64,000 nucleotides of DNA from NCBI RefSeq assembly GCF_040239565.1, contig NZ_JBEHWS010000012.1, forward strand, positions 62,001 through 126,000, given 5' to 3'. Positions 40,662 to 48,848 of the stretch are shown here, piece by piece. The notes below the pieces were generated by a model. That model was not told the origin of the DNA, did no database searches, and was given only the letters and a program-made list of their open reading frames with translations. The position numbers and the translations under genes were made by a program. The first letter of the stretch is position 1. The number at the start of each line of letters is the position of its first letter. Origin of the DNA: Fulvimarina sp040239565. GTDB taxonomy: Bacteria > Pseudomonadota > Alphaproteobacteria > Rhizobiales > Rhizobiaceae.

Positions 40662-41234
40662 TGCCTTCAGATCAGCCTGGGCCGCCACGACTCTTCAAGC
40701 GCCTGCCAGTCGACCGGTTCGGGCTCGACCCCGCAGTTCGTCGGTGACGCCATCGCGTTGGAGGCATATTGGATCTTCGCCTTGTCGACCGGCCGCAGCC
40801 GATTGAACCGACGCCTTCGTAGCGTAGCGCAGCAAGACGTCGACGCTGCACGTTCCTGCGCAGGCAAGGTTCGACCGGGCTAGGGGGGGGGAGCCCGGTC
40901 TTAAGCCTTTGGGGCTTCAGCATCGAGGGGGAAGAGATGCTGATCTCTGCACTGTATATATTCCCCAGCGGAAAACAATCGGCACGTTTCTGTTTTCGAT
41001 TAAATTCTTTCGCAGGCAGAATAATTTTTCTATAATAATCGGTTATCCGCGGATTTTTTCTTTAATGTATACACCGAAAAACTTTGAAACTCTGGGAAGC
41101 ACCGCTATGTCTAGCTTTGCGCGATCCAGTAATGCCCTTCTTGGGTCGTGGCGTGGCCCGGTCGGCTTCAGGACTGATTCAGGCCGGGTCATTTTTGTCG
41201 TAAAACAAAGACGCGTTGGGAGTGGAGAATTGCT
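40662..41234. other. Island stretch without recognisable genes
   Basis: Overlapping short frames at 40667-40923 on the minus strand contain VDKAKIQYASNAMASPTNCG and EPEPVDWQALEESWRPRLI, which look like coding sequence but have no convincing start or homologue. This may be the relic of a decayed gene. The part from about 40980 to 41110 is AT-rich and may hold promoters, with TATAAT near 41033. Confidence 0.4.
40873..40900. repeat. Hairpin with a nine-G loop
   Basis: GACCGGGCT (40873-40881) and AGCCCGGTC (40892-40900) are perfect complements. The 10-base loop is A followed by nine G (40883-40891). Just after it AAGCC and GGCTT form another small stem. The G-tract is in a position that would be single-stranded in the hairpin and could form a quadruplex or vary in length by slippage. 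Confidence 0.7.
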
Positions 41235-41420
41235 GTGCAGAAATTGAATAGTGCAGACTACCAGAATCGAGCTGATGCGATGGCGAAAGAGATCGAAGGA
41301 GAGCCACTCGCATCAGTGAAGCGAAAGCTGGTTGAATGTCGCGACTCGTGGGGACGGCTCGCTGAGTTGGCTCGCGAGCGCGAGGAAGAACACCAGACGA
41401 ATTTTTCAAAAGTACGATAA
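41235..41420 (+). CDS. Short island protein, first of a stop-split pair
   Basis: A 61-residue mostly helical and charged protein. It starts with a GTG preceded by GGGAGTGGAG. The C-terminal part LAELAREREEEHQTNFSKVR is predicted coiled-coil-like. No family is recognised. The frame continues without interruption beyond its TAA stop as a further 67 codons (41421-41621), so the stop may have split a longer gene, or two small genes are simply in phase. Function unknown. Confidence 0.5.
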   Translation: MQKLNSADYQNRADAMAKEIEGEPLASVKRKLVECRDSWGRLAELAREREEEHQTNFSKVR

Positions 41421-41444
41421 CCGATCGGAGCCGTTTTAAAGAAT

Positions 41445-41621
41445 TTGATCGAACTCACACAGAGAGCTGAGACCTTGCTCAGGCTCTTCGCATCGCACCC
41501 CCAAAATTGGACCACCTCGAGGGAAATCGAAGAGTTGCGAACAAGCGGACTAATTCAGAAGCGTGAAGGGCAATGGCACTTAACGCTCGAAGGCCAAGAG
41601 TTCCTTGTTCGGAAGGACTGA
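41445..41621 (+). CDS. Short winged-helix-like protein on the island
   Basis: A frame of 58 codons from a TTG at 41445, in phase with the previous gene. The product reads LIELTQRAETLLRLFASHPQ then NWTTSREIEELRTSGLIQKR, then EGQWHLTLEGQEFL and a stop. The pattern helix, short turn, helix, then a beta wing resembles a winged helix-turn-helix. No family name can be given. It could be a small DNA-binding regulator of the island or the C-terminal half of the upstream reading frame. Confidence 0.4.
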   Translation: MIELTQRAETLLRLFASHPQNWTTSREIEELRTSGLIQKREGQWHLTLEGQEFLVRKD

Positions 41622-41926
41622 GCCGGCTTGCGATAAAAACCCTGTTCATCCTCATTTGCGGTGACCAATGGCAGGAAGAGAACATCGATCTTTATGGTGA
41701 TGGCTTCAGGCTTTCTGAAGGCGTCTACCTCATCGAGAGTGAACTTACCCGCTCGAAGCTTTATGATCGACTCAAATGGCAGATGACGCCGGGCGCATGG
41801 CTTCTCCTGGCGCCGCTTCGTGACCATTCGAAATTTATCTATAGGTCCAGGGTTCGAGTCCCTGCGCGCCCACCAAATTTTCCAGAGAAAACCGCTTCTT
41901 CCGGTGACTTACCGAGGTGGTTATGA
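41573..41926 (+). CDS. Island protein that reads across the right attachment site
   Basis: A frame of 117 codons. The central part, TLFILICGDQWQEENIDLYG then GFRLSEGVYLIESELTRSKL and WQMTPGAWLLLAPLRD, looks like a small alpha/beta protein of about 70 residues. The ATG at 41573 has GAAGGG in front but lies inside the preceding frame. Codons after position 41842 are the attachment repeat and chromosomal DNA (RSRVRVPARPPNF and onward), so the C-terminus depends on integration. No family is recognised; the strand-helix-strand pattern could be a ferredoxin-like fold, but I cannot support this further. Confidence 0.45.
   Translation: MALNARRPRVPCSEGLSRLAIKTLFILICGDQWQEENIDLYGDGFRLSEGVYLIESELTRSKLYDRLKWQMTPGAWLLLAPLRDHSKFIYRSRVRVPARPPNFPEKTASSGDLPRWL
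41842..41876 (+). repeat. attR: right copy of the tRNA-Lys 3' end
   Basis: An exact 35-base copy of 39927-39961, but with no tRNA sequence to its left beyond ATCTA. It marks the right boundary of the inserted element. Confidence 0.93.
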
Positions 41927-42227
41927 GATAGCACGCAAACGGGCACCCAGTCTGGCGCTATCCTTGACGCATGAGTTCGTGCCGAGGCCTCAGCTGTTCG
42001 GGCTCAAGCAGCGACGCTGATTGCGAAGCTGCGGAAGACGGATGCAGAGCCTTGACGGTCGGCTTTCGCTGCAGCGGCGGCGCAACGCCTTCACGATGTC
42101 GCTCCAACCGCTCAAAGCATCGACACGAAAATTTGCTCATTCGCGACGATCTCTCCATCTTGCCTAAACACCATGAAGAGGAGCAGCTATCCTGCTCACC
42201 TTAACTCTCTTCTTGGAGCTTCCACCG
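41877..42227. other. Region right of the island, no gene recognised
   Basis: 350 bases between attR and the DUF1344 gene. Frames on both strands cross but none is convincing. It should contain the promoter of the downstream gene. Confidence 0.45.
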
Positions 42228-42485
42228 ATGCGCCTGCCCCTCGTTCTTTCCGGTTTCGCAGGTGTTATCTTCGCGACCGCCGCCTTCGCCGATTCGACCG
42301 GAGGCACTGTCGCGGCCTTTGACCGCGTCGACAGCATTATCGTTCTCACAGACAAATCGATCTGGGACGTGTCGTCGCTGAAGGATAATCTGCCCGAAAA
42401 TCTGAAAGCCGGCGACAAGATCACCATCGTCTACCAATCCGCCGGAGATAGCGGCGTCGGAAAGCTCGTTTCGATCAAGCGATAG
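42228..42485 (+). CDS. DUF1344 periplasmic protein
   Basis: An 85-residue secreted protein of the DUF1344 family common in Rhizobiales. The signal peptide is RLPLVLSGFAGVIFATAAFA; the mature part TGGTVAAFDRVDSIIVLTDK followed by GDKITIVYQSAGDSGVG forms a short beta-barrel-like domain. The ATG at 42228 has GGAG 9 bases upstream; an in-frame TTG at 42213 is possible. Function is not known. A short membrane protein follows. Confidence 0.85.
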   Translation: MRLPLVLSGFAGVIFATAAFADSTGGTVAAFDRVDSIIVLTDKSIWDVSSLKDNLPENLKAGDKITIVYQSAGDSGVGKLVSIKR

Positions 42486-42525
42486 GCGGCGCTCCAAACT
42501 CTCGCTGATCCGCAGGAGACCGGCC

Positions 42526-42714
42526 TTGTATCTCGACGAGAAGAATGAATGGCGGCAGCCGGAGCGGCCTTCACATCCGGACCGGCCGGAGATCACGGAA
42601 CGCCAACGCAAGGTCCTTGGCTGGCTGATCCTGGTGAACATGATTGCAATGCTTGTTGCACCGATCGGAGGCGCGAGCATCGTTCATGCCTTGACCTATT
42701 GGATGGCCGGCTGA
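42526..42714 (+). CDS. Small membrane protein of unknown function
   Basis: A 62-residue protein, hydrophilic at the start (YLDEKNEWRQPERPSHPDRP) with one transmembrane helix near the end (VLGWLILVNMIAMLVAPIGG). It begins with TTG preceded by AGGAG at 7 bases. It is likely co-transcribed with the DUF1344 gene, 40 bases away. No family is recognised. Confidence 0.6.
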   Translation: MYLDEKNEWRQPERPSHPDRPEITERQRKVLGWLILVNMIAMLVAPIGGASIVHALTYWMAG

Positions 42715-43067
42715 CGATGTTCGATGCCGCCTTGGCGGCGACGCTTTTCTGATTTCCGAGGCCCACGGGCAGACCGCGCAATTCATGCGCGAAGACTGAG
42801 GCCCTGTGAGCGCTTCGCGGATCGGCGATAGCCGGCAGGTTTCGGTCGACAGCAACAACGTTCAGCCGATCACGATGAAGGCGATCGGCGACAGCAACCC
42901 GCCGATGTTCAGGAACGGCAACACCAACATCATCTTTCCTTCCGGAAATATGCGCCGTGTGGGGAGCAGATTACCCGGATATCAGGGCGACATCTGCACG
43001 CCATCGTAACTGCTCAGCTCGGCAGGTAGCCCGCGCCGATACCGAAAAAGGCGGAAACGAGAAGCGT
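42715..43067. other. Gene-poor stretch with transporter remnant
   Basis: No intact gene. The minus strand contains the two transmembrane-like fragments annotated at 42862-43067. Confidence 0.4.
42862..43067 (-). pseudogene. Possible remnant of a membrane transporter
   Basis: The minus strand contains LLVSAFFGIGAGYLP before a stop at 43014-43016, and, in another frame, FPEGKMMLVLPFLNIGGLLS followed by PIAFIVIG and a stop at 42862-42864. Both look like helices of an inner-membrane carrier, and the first has the G-I-G-x-G pattern seen in TauE/SafE sulfite or thiosulfate exporters. The frames do not connect. With a taurine-type aminotransferase nearby, a decayed sulfite exporter is possible, but the evidence is thin. 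Confidence 0.3.
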
Positions 43068-43391
43068 CTAGATCCCGGATCCGGACTCTTCCAGAAAATC
43101 GCTTTCGCGGGCGGGTGCCACCGCCCCTGAGCTTGAGACCCCGCGATCGGAGGTCGGCAAGGGAAGCGGCATCCAGGCTACGAGATCGTCGTCCTCATAG
43201 GTGACCTGTGCTTCCGGTGCGCTATCCGTCGCGATCCAGCATTTGTCGTGGCCGTCGCGCGGCATGCCCCAGCGCACTGTGTCCACCTCCGGTGAGCCCT
43301 GCTCGCCGCCACGAACCGTGACGAGAATTCTCGCCCCGCTGCGGTCCGCCCCGTTCATCGGGCTCCATCCGCCTTTGTCGTCAGCCGCCAT
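43068..43391 (-). CDS. Conserved hypothetical protein
   Basis: A 107-residue soluble protein with the core ILVTVRGGEQGSPEVDTVRW, then DKCWIATDSAPEAQVTYEDD and LVAWMPLPLP. It lacks signal peptide and membrane segments. The ATG at 43391 is preceded by GGGAGG. Homologues of this small type occur in rhizobial genomes without a function. It lies downstream of the aminotransferase gene on the same strand. Confidence 0.6.
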   Translation of the reverse strand: MAADDKGGWSPMNGADRSGARILVTVRGGEQGSPEVDTVRWGMPRDGHDKCWIATDSAPEAQVTYEDDDLVAWMPLPLPTSDRGVSSSGAVAPARESDFLEESGSGI

Positions 43392-43521
43392 TTCATTCCT
43401 CCCATGATGCCGAGAGATTGGGTGATGCCAGCCGGATTGAAAAGTCCGGCCGGTCAAATCTTCGCTAGCGGATGCCCCAGCGACGGTCGGCAAACCTTGC
43501 TCCGCTCGCCCCACCAAAGCG

Positions 43522-44907
43522 TCAGCCGAAAACGCGTGTCAGCGCTTCGTCGACCGCCTGGGTGATGCCGTCGATATCGCTTTCGGTCGCGATCAGGGCG
43601 GGCGCGAACAGAAGTGCGTTGTTCATGCCGTCGGCAAGCGAGCGGTTCTGCGCTCCGATAATGACACCATTTGCCATGCAGTCGGCAACGACAGCCTTCA
43701 CCTTCGCCTCGGGTGCCGGTTCACGCGTCTCACGATCGGCAACGAGTTCGGCACCAGCGAAAAGCCCCTGCCCCCGGACTTCGCCGATGACGGCATGCTT
43801 CTCCATCAGCGCCTGAAGATTGCCGATGAGCCGCTCGCCCATGCGCGCGCTGTTATCGAGAAGGTTTTCGTCCTCCAGAATGCGCATGTTTTCGAGTGCT
43901 GCGGCCGGGCCGGATGTGCAGCCACCGAAGGTCGAGATATCGCGGAAGAAGCCGAGCGGGTCGTCCGCATCGTCCTTGAAGTGGTCGAAGACGGCCTCGG
44001 TGGTCACCGTACAGGAGATCGCCGCGTAGCCTGAGGCGACGCCCTTTGCCAAAGTCACGAAATCCGGCTCGATGCCGTAGTGCTGGTAGCCGAACCAGGT
44101 GCCCGTGCGGCCCATGCCGCAGACGACCTCGTCGATATGGAGGAGAATTTCGTATTTGCGGCAGAGCTCCTGCACGCGCTCCCAATAGCCCTTGGGCGGC
44201 GTGATGATGCCGCCACCGGCGGTGATCGGCTCAAGGCAAAGGCCGCCGATGGTATCCGGGCCCTCCCTCAAGATGACCTCCTCGATCGCTTCCGCGGCGC
44301 GCTTACCGTAGTTGTCGACCGGACCCCATTGGCTGCGATATTCGAGGCAGTGCGGCACTTCCACAAAGCCCGGCATAAAGGGGCCGTATTGGGCATTTCG
44401 CTGGGCCTGCCCGCCAGCTGCAAGTGCACCGAAGGTGGTGCCGTGATAGTCACGCTCTCGGTAGAGGATCTTCGATTTCCGCCCGCCATGCTGGCGATGG
44501 GAAATCTGGCGAATCATCTTCCAGACCTTCTCGTTCGCCTCCGAGCCCGAGTTCGAATAGTAGACCCGGCTCATGCCCGGCATCTTCTCTATCAACCGCT
44601 CGGCGAAGAGCGCGCCCGGCACCGAGCCGCTCGCACCGGCGAAATAGTTGAGCTTCAGCACCTGCTCGCGGATGACATCTGCCATCGTTTCGCGGCCGTA
44701 GCCGATATTGACGGTCCAGACCCCACCGGACACCGCGTCGAGATGTTCCTTCCCGGTCGCATCCCAGACCCGCATACCCTTGCCCTCGATCATAACGCGC
44801 GGGTCGGTCGTCTCATAGGGTTTATGCTGGACGAGATGATGCCAGACATGCCGGCGATCGGCTTCGATCACACCGGACATGTCGTTGAGATTTGCCTGCT
44901 TGTTCAC
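43522..44907 (-). CDS. tpa: Class III aminotransferase, probably taurine-pyruvate aminotransferase
   Basis: A 461-residue PLP-dependent omega-aminotransferase. The start NDMSGVIEADRRHVWHHLVQHKPYETTDP and AVSGGVWTVNIGYGRETMADV are characteristic of the Tpa type that moves the amino group of taurine to pyruvate, giving sulfoacetaldehyde. The PLP pocket has SNSGSEANEKVWKMI near 120, HIDEVVCGMGRTG near 260 and the Schiff-base Lys in FVTLAKGVASGY near 285. The start is GTG with AGAGGA upstream. No sulfoacetaldehyde acetyltransferase gene (xsc) is in this window, so the taurine assignment rests on sequence type. Confidence 0.82.
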   Translation of the reverse strand: MNKQANLNDMSGVIEADRRHVWHHLVQHKPYETTDPRVMIEGKGMRVWDATGKEHLDAVSGGVWTVNIGYGRETMADVIREQVLKLNYFAGASGSVPGALFAERLIEKMPGMSRVYYSNSGSEANEKVWKMIRQISHRQHGGRKSKILYRERDYHGTTFGALAAGGQAQRNAQYGPFMPGFVEVPHCLEYRSQWGPVDNYGKRAAEAIEEVILREGPDTIGGLCLEPITAGGGIITPPKGYWERVQELCRKYEILLHIDEVVCGMGRTGTWFGYQHYGIEPDFVTLAKGVASGYAAISCTVTTEAVFDHFKDDADDPLGFFRDISTFGGCTSGPAAALENMRILEDENLLDNSARMGERLIGNLQALMEKHAVIGEVRGQGLFAGAELVADRETREPAPEAKVKAVVADCMANGVIIGAQNRSLADGMNNALLFAPALIATESDIDGITQAVDEALTRVFG

Positions 44908-45094
44908 GCCGCTGTTCCTCTGTCGCCGGCCAATGTAATGAAACCGACGCTATCACCACTTGAGCTCGACGGCACGCCCCCCCCGCTCACTCGCAAATGA
45001 GATGGCATGGCTGGAGCTCGTCGAAGTGTCGTCTGACGATCATCAGCGCCGTCGCATAAGACGAAGAAGGACCAACAATCAGCGGTAACGGGCG

Positions 45095-45727
45095 ATGGTA
45101 TTCGACGGCATCACGGGCTTCGCCCTCATCGCGGCGCTCTTGGTGGTCTCTCCCGGGCCGAACGGCGTTCTCATCGCAAAGACCGTTCCGACCTCCGGAC
45201 CGCTAGCGGGTTTCGCCAATATCGCCGGCTTCGTCACGGCCTTCTATCTGCACGGTACGCTGTCGATCCTCGGCATATCAGCGCTTCTTCTGCGCTCGGC
45301 CGAACTCTTCACGATCGTGAAGTTCGTCGGCGCCGCCTATCTCGTCTGGATCGGCATCAAGGCACTTCGCGACGCGGGGCACAGCCGACCGATCGTTCCG
45401 AACGTGAAGCCCGCCTCGCGGCAGCACTCCCTGTTCACGCCCTATGGCGAGGGCTTCCTCACCAATGCACTGAACCCGAAGGTGTCGATGTTCTATCTCG
45501 CCGCCTTCCCGCAATTCGTCCCGCACTCATATGATGCAGTGCCAATCGCGTTCGGCCTCGTGACGCTCCACGCGGCGATCAACCTCCTGTGGTTCTCGGC
45601 GATGATCGCGCTGTTCTCACGAATGGTTACGGCCGCGCGCAACGACCGGGTTCAACGTCTGCTGAAGGCGCTCACCGGGGCGGTCTTCGTCGCCTTCGGG
45701 ATCAAGCTCGCTATGACGCGTGCATGA
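45095..45727 (+). CDS. LysE-family exporter
   Basis: A 210-residue membrane protein of the LysE/RhtB family, the second in this window. The signature is FDGITGFALIAALLVVSPGPNGVLIAK near the N-terminus, with LTNALNPKVSMFYLAAFPQF near residue 125. Six hydrophobic segments are seen. It is divergent from the Tpa-like aminotransferase gene, separated by about 190 bases that contain a run of eight C (44977-44984), and could export an amine or amino acid. No regulator is adjacent. Confidence 0.9.
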   Translation: MVFDGITGFALIAALLVVSPGPNGVLIAKTVPTSGPLAGFANIAGFVTAFYLHGTLSILGISALLLRSAELFTIVKFVGAAYLVWIGIKALRDAGHSRPIVPNVKPASRQHSLFTPYGEGFLTNALNPKVSMFYLAAFPQFVPHSYDAVPIAFGLVTLHAAINLLWFSAMIALFSRMVTAARNDRVQRLLKALTGAVFVAFGIKLAMTRA

Positions 45728-45827
45728 GTTGGCTCCGAGCACACCACCAGGGACGTCGTGCGCTCGTTCCGCGGTCAATGCGACCCGCATCCCGACCGCA
45801 CCAATCTCCAGCACACGGAAAGTACGC

Positions 45828-46832
45828 TCAGCGCAGCGCCAATCCCTTGCCGTCGAAACGGTGGATCTTGTCCTGCTGCGGCGTCATGTAGACCGTGTCA
45901 CCTGCATGGACCGGAAATTCGCCGCCTGCACGCACGGTTAGGGGCTCCTGGTGGTCTTTGGTCTGGACATGCAGGAACGTATCCGAGCCGAGGTGCTCAG
46001 AGACCTTCACCTCACCTTTCCACTGCCCATCCGACTGGGAAAGATCGATATGTTCAGGCCGCACGCCGATCGTTTCGGCATCGTGATTCCTGGCGTCGGA
46101 GCCGCCCATCAGGTTCATTTTCGGTGAGCCGATGAAGCCGGCGACGAACGTGTTTCGCGGCTGGCTGTATAGCTCGAGCGGTGAGCCGACCTGCTCGATA
46201 TTGCCGGCGCGCAGGACGACAATCTTGTCAGCCATGGTCATCGCCTCGACCTGATCATGGGTGACGTAGATCATGGTCGTCTTGAGCCGCTGGTGCAGCT
46301 CTGAGATTTCGAGCCGCATGCCGACGCGTAGCGCCGCGTCTAGGTTCGACAGCGGCTCGTCGAACAGGAAGGCCGCCGGCTCGCGCACGATCGCCCGGCC
46401 GATCGCGACACGCTGGCGCTGGCCGCCCGAAAGCTGGCCCGGTCGCCGGTCGATATAGTCGGAGAGGTTCAGGATCTTCGCCGCGTTATCGACGCGCTTG
46501 TCGATCTCCTGCTTGTCCATTCCCGCCATCTTCAGCGGAAAGGCGATGTTCTTCCTGACGCTCATATGCGGGTAGAGCGCGTAGGACTGGAACACCATCG
46601 CAAGTCGGCGCTGGGCCGGCGGAAGGTTGGTCGCGTCCTTGCCGTCGATCACGATCGTGCCCGAGGTCGTGTCTTCCAGACCCGCGATCAGCCGCAGCAG
46701 CGTTGACTTGCCGCAGCCCGAAGGCCCGACGAAGACGACGAACTCGCCATCTTCGATATCGAGATCGAGATCCGGGATGACCTTCACGCCGCCAAACGCC
46801 TTGGTGACGCTTTTCAGTTGAATTTTGCCCAT
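45828..46832 (-). CDS. ABC transporter ATP-binding protein (MalK/SmoK type)
   Basis: A 334-residue ATPase for carbohydrate uptake. The Walker A motif is GPSGCGKST near residue 36, the Q-loop MVFQSYALYPHM, the ABC signature LSGGQRQRVAIGRA near 130, Walker B LFDEPLSNLD and the H-loop YVTHDQVEAMTM. The C-terminal domain, with VRPEHIDL, is the TOBE/MalK regulatory domain. It is the last gene of the binding-protein operon (SBP, two permeases, ATPase). Two copies form the cytoplasmic engine. Confidence 0.94.
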   Translation of the reverse strand: MGKIQLKSVTKAFGGVKVIPDLDLDIEDGEFVVFVGPSGCGKSTLLRLIAGLEDTTSGTIVIDGKDATNLPPAQRRLAMVFQSYALYPHMSVRKNIAFPLKMAGMDKQEIDKRVDNAAKILNLSDYIDRRPGQLSGGQRQRVAIGRAIVREPAAFLFDEPLSNLDAALRVGMRLEISELHQRLKTTMIYVTHDQVEAMTMADKIVVLRAGNIEQVGSPLELYSQPRNTFVAGFIGSPKMNLMGGSDARNHDAETIGVRPEHIDLSQSDGQWKGEVKVSEHLGSDTFLHVQTKDHQEPLTVRAGGEFPVHAGDTVYMTPQQDKIHRFDGKGLALR

Positions 46833-46844
46833 TGGTCTGATCCT

Positions 46845-47675
46845 TTACTTGACGGCACCGAAGGTGAGGCCGCGGACGAGCTGTTTCTGGCTGAACCAGC
46901 CGACCACGAGGATCGGCGCGATCGCCAGCATCGAGGCAGCGGAAAGCTTGGCGTAGAAGTTGCCCTGAGGCGATGAATAAGAGGCGATGAACGCGGTCAG
47001 CGGCGCCGCGTCAGTGGTCGTCAGATTCAGCGTCCAGAACGCCTCGTTCCAGGCGAGGATGACGTTGAGCAGAACCGTCGATGCGATGCCCGGCACTGCC
47101 ATCGGCGTCAGCACCTGGGTGATTTCCTGCCTGAGCGACGCTCCGTCCATGCGGGCAGCTTCCAGGATGTCGACCGGAATTTCCTTGAAATAGGTATAGA
47201 GCATCCAGACCATGATCGGCAGATTGATCAGGAAGAGCACGATGATCAGGCCGAAGCGCGAGTCGAGGAGGCCCAGATTGATGAAGAGCAGATAGATCGG
47301 GATGTAGACGCCAACCGCCGGAAGCATCTTGGTGGACAGCATCCAGAGGAGGATGTCCTTGGTGCGGGGCGTTGGCGAAAAGGCCATCGCCCAGGCCGCC
47401 GGAATGGCGAAAAGCAGGCCAAGAAGCGTCGATCCGAGCGCCAGATAGATGGAATTGGCCATGAAATGGAAGTAGTTCGCCTGGCTGTTGATCGTCTCGT
47501 AATTCTCCGTCGTCCAATCGAAGAGCAGGAACTGCGGCGGGGTCGAGATGGCCGCAAGTTCGGTCTTGAACGAGGTCAGGAACGTCCAGAGGATCGGGAA
47601 GAAGATCAGGAGGCCGACGGCCCATGCGAGGACGGTCATGCCGATCTTGCGTTGCTTGGAAACTTGGCGCGCCAT
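46845..47675 (-). CDS. ABC transporter permease (MalG/SmoG type)
   Basis: A 276-residue inner-membrane permease with six helices. The EAA loop, where the ATPase docks, is DILEAARMDGASLRQEITQVLTPMAVPGI near residue 170. The N-terminus has charged residues before the first helix (KIGMTVLAWAVGLLIFFPILW). It is the second permease of the operon, 12 bases before the ATPase gene and 15 bases after the first permease. Confidence 0.94.
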   Translation of the reverse strand: MARQVSKQRKIGMTVLAWAVGLLIFFPILWTFLTSFKTELAAISTPPQFLLFDWTTENYETINSQANYFHFMANSIYLALGSTLLGLLFAIPAAWAMAFSPTPRTKDILLWMLSTKMLPAVGVYIPIYLLFINLGLLDSRFGLIIVLFLINLPIMVWMLYTYFKEIPVDILEAARMDGASLRQEITQVLTPMAVPGIASTVLLNVILAWNEAFWTLNLTTTDAAPLTAFIASYSSPQGNFYAKLSAASMLAIAPILVVGWFSQKQLVRGLTFGAVK

Positions 47676-47690
47676 GACGATGCTCCTCCC

Positions 47691-48563
47691 TTACGCGTCG
47701 AGGTTCTTGCCGATCGCCTTGATCAAGAAGATCGCGACGATGTTGGCGAGGATGACGGCGACGATACCGCCGGCGGATGCGGCGCCGATGTCGCCGAAGG
47801 AGATCGCCTGCTGATAGACGAGATAAGTGATGTTGGTGGACTGCGATCCAGGCCCGCCATTCGTCGTCACGAGAATTTCCGCGAAGATCGAGAGCAGGAA
47901 GATCGTCTGGATGAGGATCACAACGGTGATCGCGCGGCTCATATGAGGCAGCGTGATGTACCAGAAGATCGAGAAGGCCCCTGCCCCATCCATCTCCGCC
48001 GCCTCCTTCTGATCGGCAGAGAGCGATTGCAGAGAGGTGAGCAGGATGAGGGTCGCGAAGGGTAGCCACTGCCATGCGACGATGATGATGATCGAAGTGA
48101 GCGGCACGTCCGTCATCCAGTCGACCGGCGTCAGCCCGATGCCCGACATCACCTGCCCGATCACACCGTAGACCGGGTTCATCATCATGTTCTTCCAGAC
48201 AAGCGCGGCGACCGTCGGCATGACGAAGAAGGGCGCAATGACGAGAAGGCGCACGACATTGACGCCGTAGATATCCTGATCGAGCAAAAGCGCGATCAGG
48301 ATACCGCCTCCGACCGTGATGATCAGCACGCCGATAACGAGGACCAAGGTGTTGGTCAGTGCCGCGACAAAGGTCGGGTCAGTGAGGAAGTAGGTGTAGT
48401 TGTCGAAGCCGACGAAGGGCGTCGAAATCGGATTGTAGAGGCTGTACCCGAGCGTCGAGTAATACAGCGTCATCGCCAGCGGGACGATCATCCAGATGAG
48501 CAGCGCAATCACCGAGGGCGCCATCATCGCCCGCGCCAACTTGCTCGTATTGCGTGTCGCCAT
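47691..48563 (-). CDS. ABC transporter permease (MalF/SmoF type)
   Basis: A 290-residue inner-membrane permease with six helices. The docking loop QKEAAEMDGAGAFSIFWYITLPHMS near residue 205 is intact. The start at 48563 (MATRNTSKLARAMMAPSVIAL) lies after a run of frame with no coding features, so the longer upstream frame was rejected. A hairpin at 48802-48826 separates it from the binding-protein gene, as in many uptake operons. Confidence 0.93.
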   Translation of the reverse strand: MATRNTSKLARAMMAPSVIALLIWMIVPLAMTLYYSTLGYSLYNPISTPFVGFDNYTYFLTDPTFVAALTNTLVLVIGVLIITVGGGILIALLLDQDIYGVNVVRLLVIAPFFVMPTVAALVWKNMMMNPVYGVIGQVMSGIGLTPVDWMTDVPLTSIIIIVAWQWLPFATLILLTSLQSLSADQKEAAEMDGAGAFSIFWYITLPHMSRAITVVILIQTIFLLSIFAEILVTTNGGPGSQSTNITYLVYQQAISFGDIGAASAGGIVAVILANIVAIFLIKAIGKNLDA

Positions 48564-48801
48564 GATCTTCCCCCCGCGTCTCGGCGCCATTTTCGGTGCC
48601 GCTGGGTCCGGTGAATTTGCAGGGAGGTAAAGACGGTAAAGCCGGGACCGCGTAGGTTGAACCTGGCCGTGGTGGCGGGCCATCGACAGGATCGACCCGA
48701 ATACATGCGGCACGCGTTCGCCTGGTCTTCGCACAGGCGTTCGAAATATGGCCTCGAACGACAGTCCGACTGCTTCGGCTTATCCTCCCGATCGCCGAAG
48801 C

Positions 48802-48826
48802 CCCGGGCGGAACAGTGCCGCCCGGG
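48802..48826 (-). promoter_or_regulatory. Intercistronic hairpin after the binding-protein gene
   Basis: CCCGGGCGG (48802-48810) and CCGCCCGGG (48818-48826) are perfect complements with a 7-base loop. It lies 23 bases past the binding-protein stop codon and has no T-run. Such stem-loops protect the message end, so more binding protein is made than permease. Confidence 0.7.
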
Positions 48827-48848
48827 ATGCCTTCAAGCCGATTTCGGC

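Larger units (their letters stand above)
39962..41876 (+). mobile_element. Small tRNA-Lys integrated island without a visible integrase
   Basis: A 1.9-kb segment bounded by the 35-bp repeats at 39927-39961 and 41842-41876. Its AT-rich parts differ from the surrounding chromosome. It contains one ORF of 142 codons, a short-ORF group at its right end, several inverted repeats and a nine-G run. No integrase, excisionase or phage gene can be recognised, so the element is either a deletion remnant, or a satellite mobilised by an integrase encoded elsewhere. Confidence 0.85.

Noticed and set aside
39962..41876. Prophage or complete integrative element
   Set aside because: The interval is too small, and no integrase, repressor, capsid or transfer gene can be recognised.
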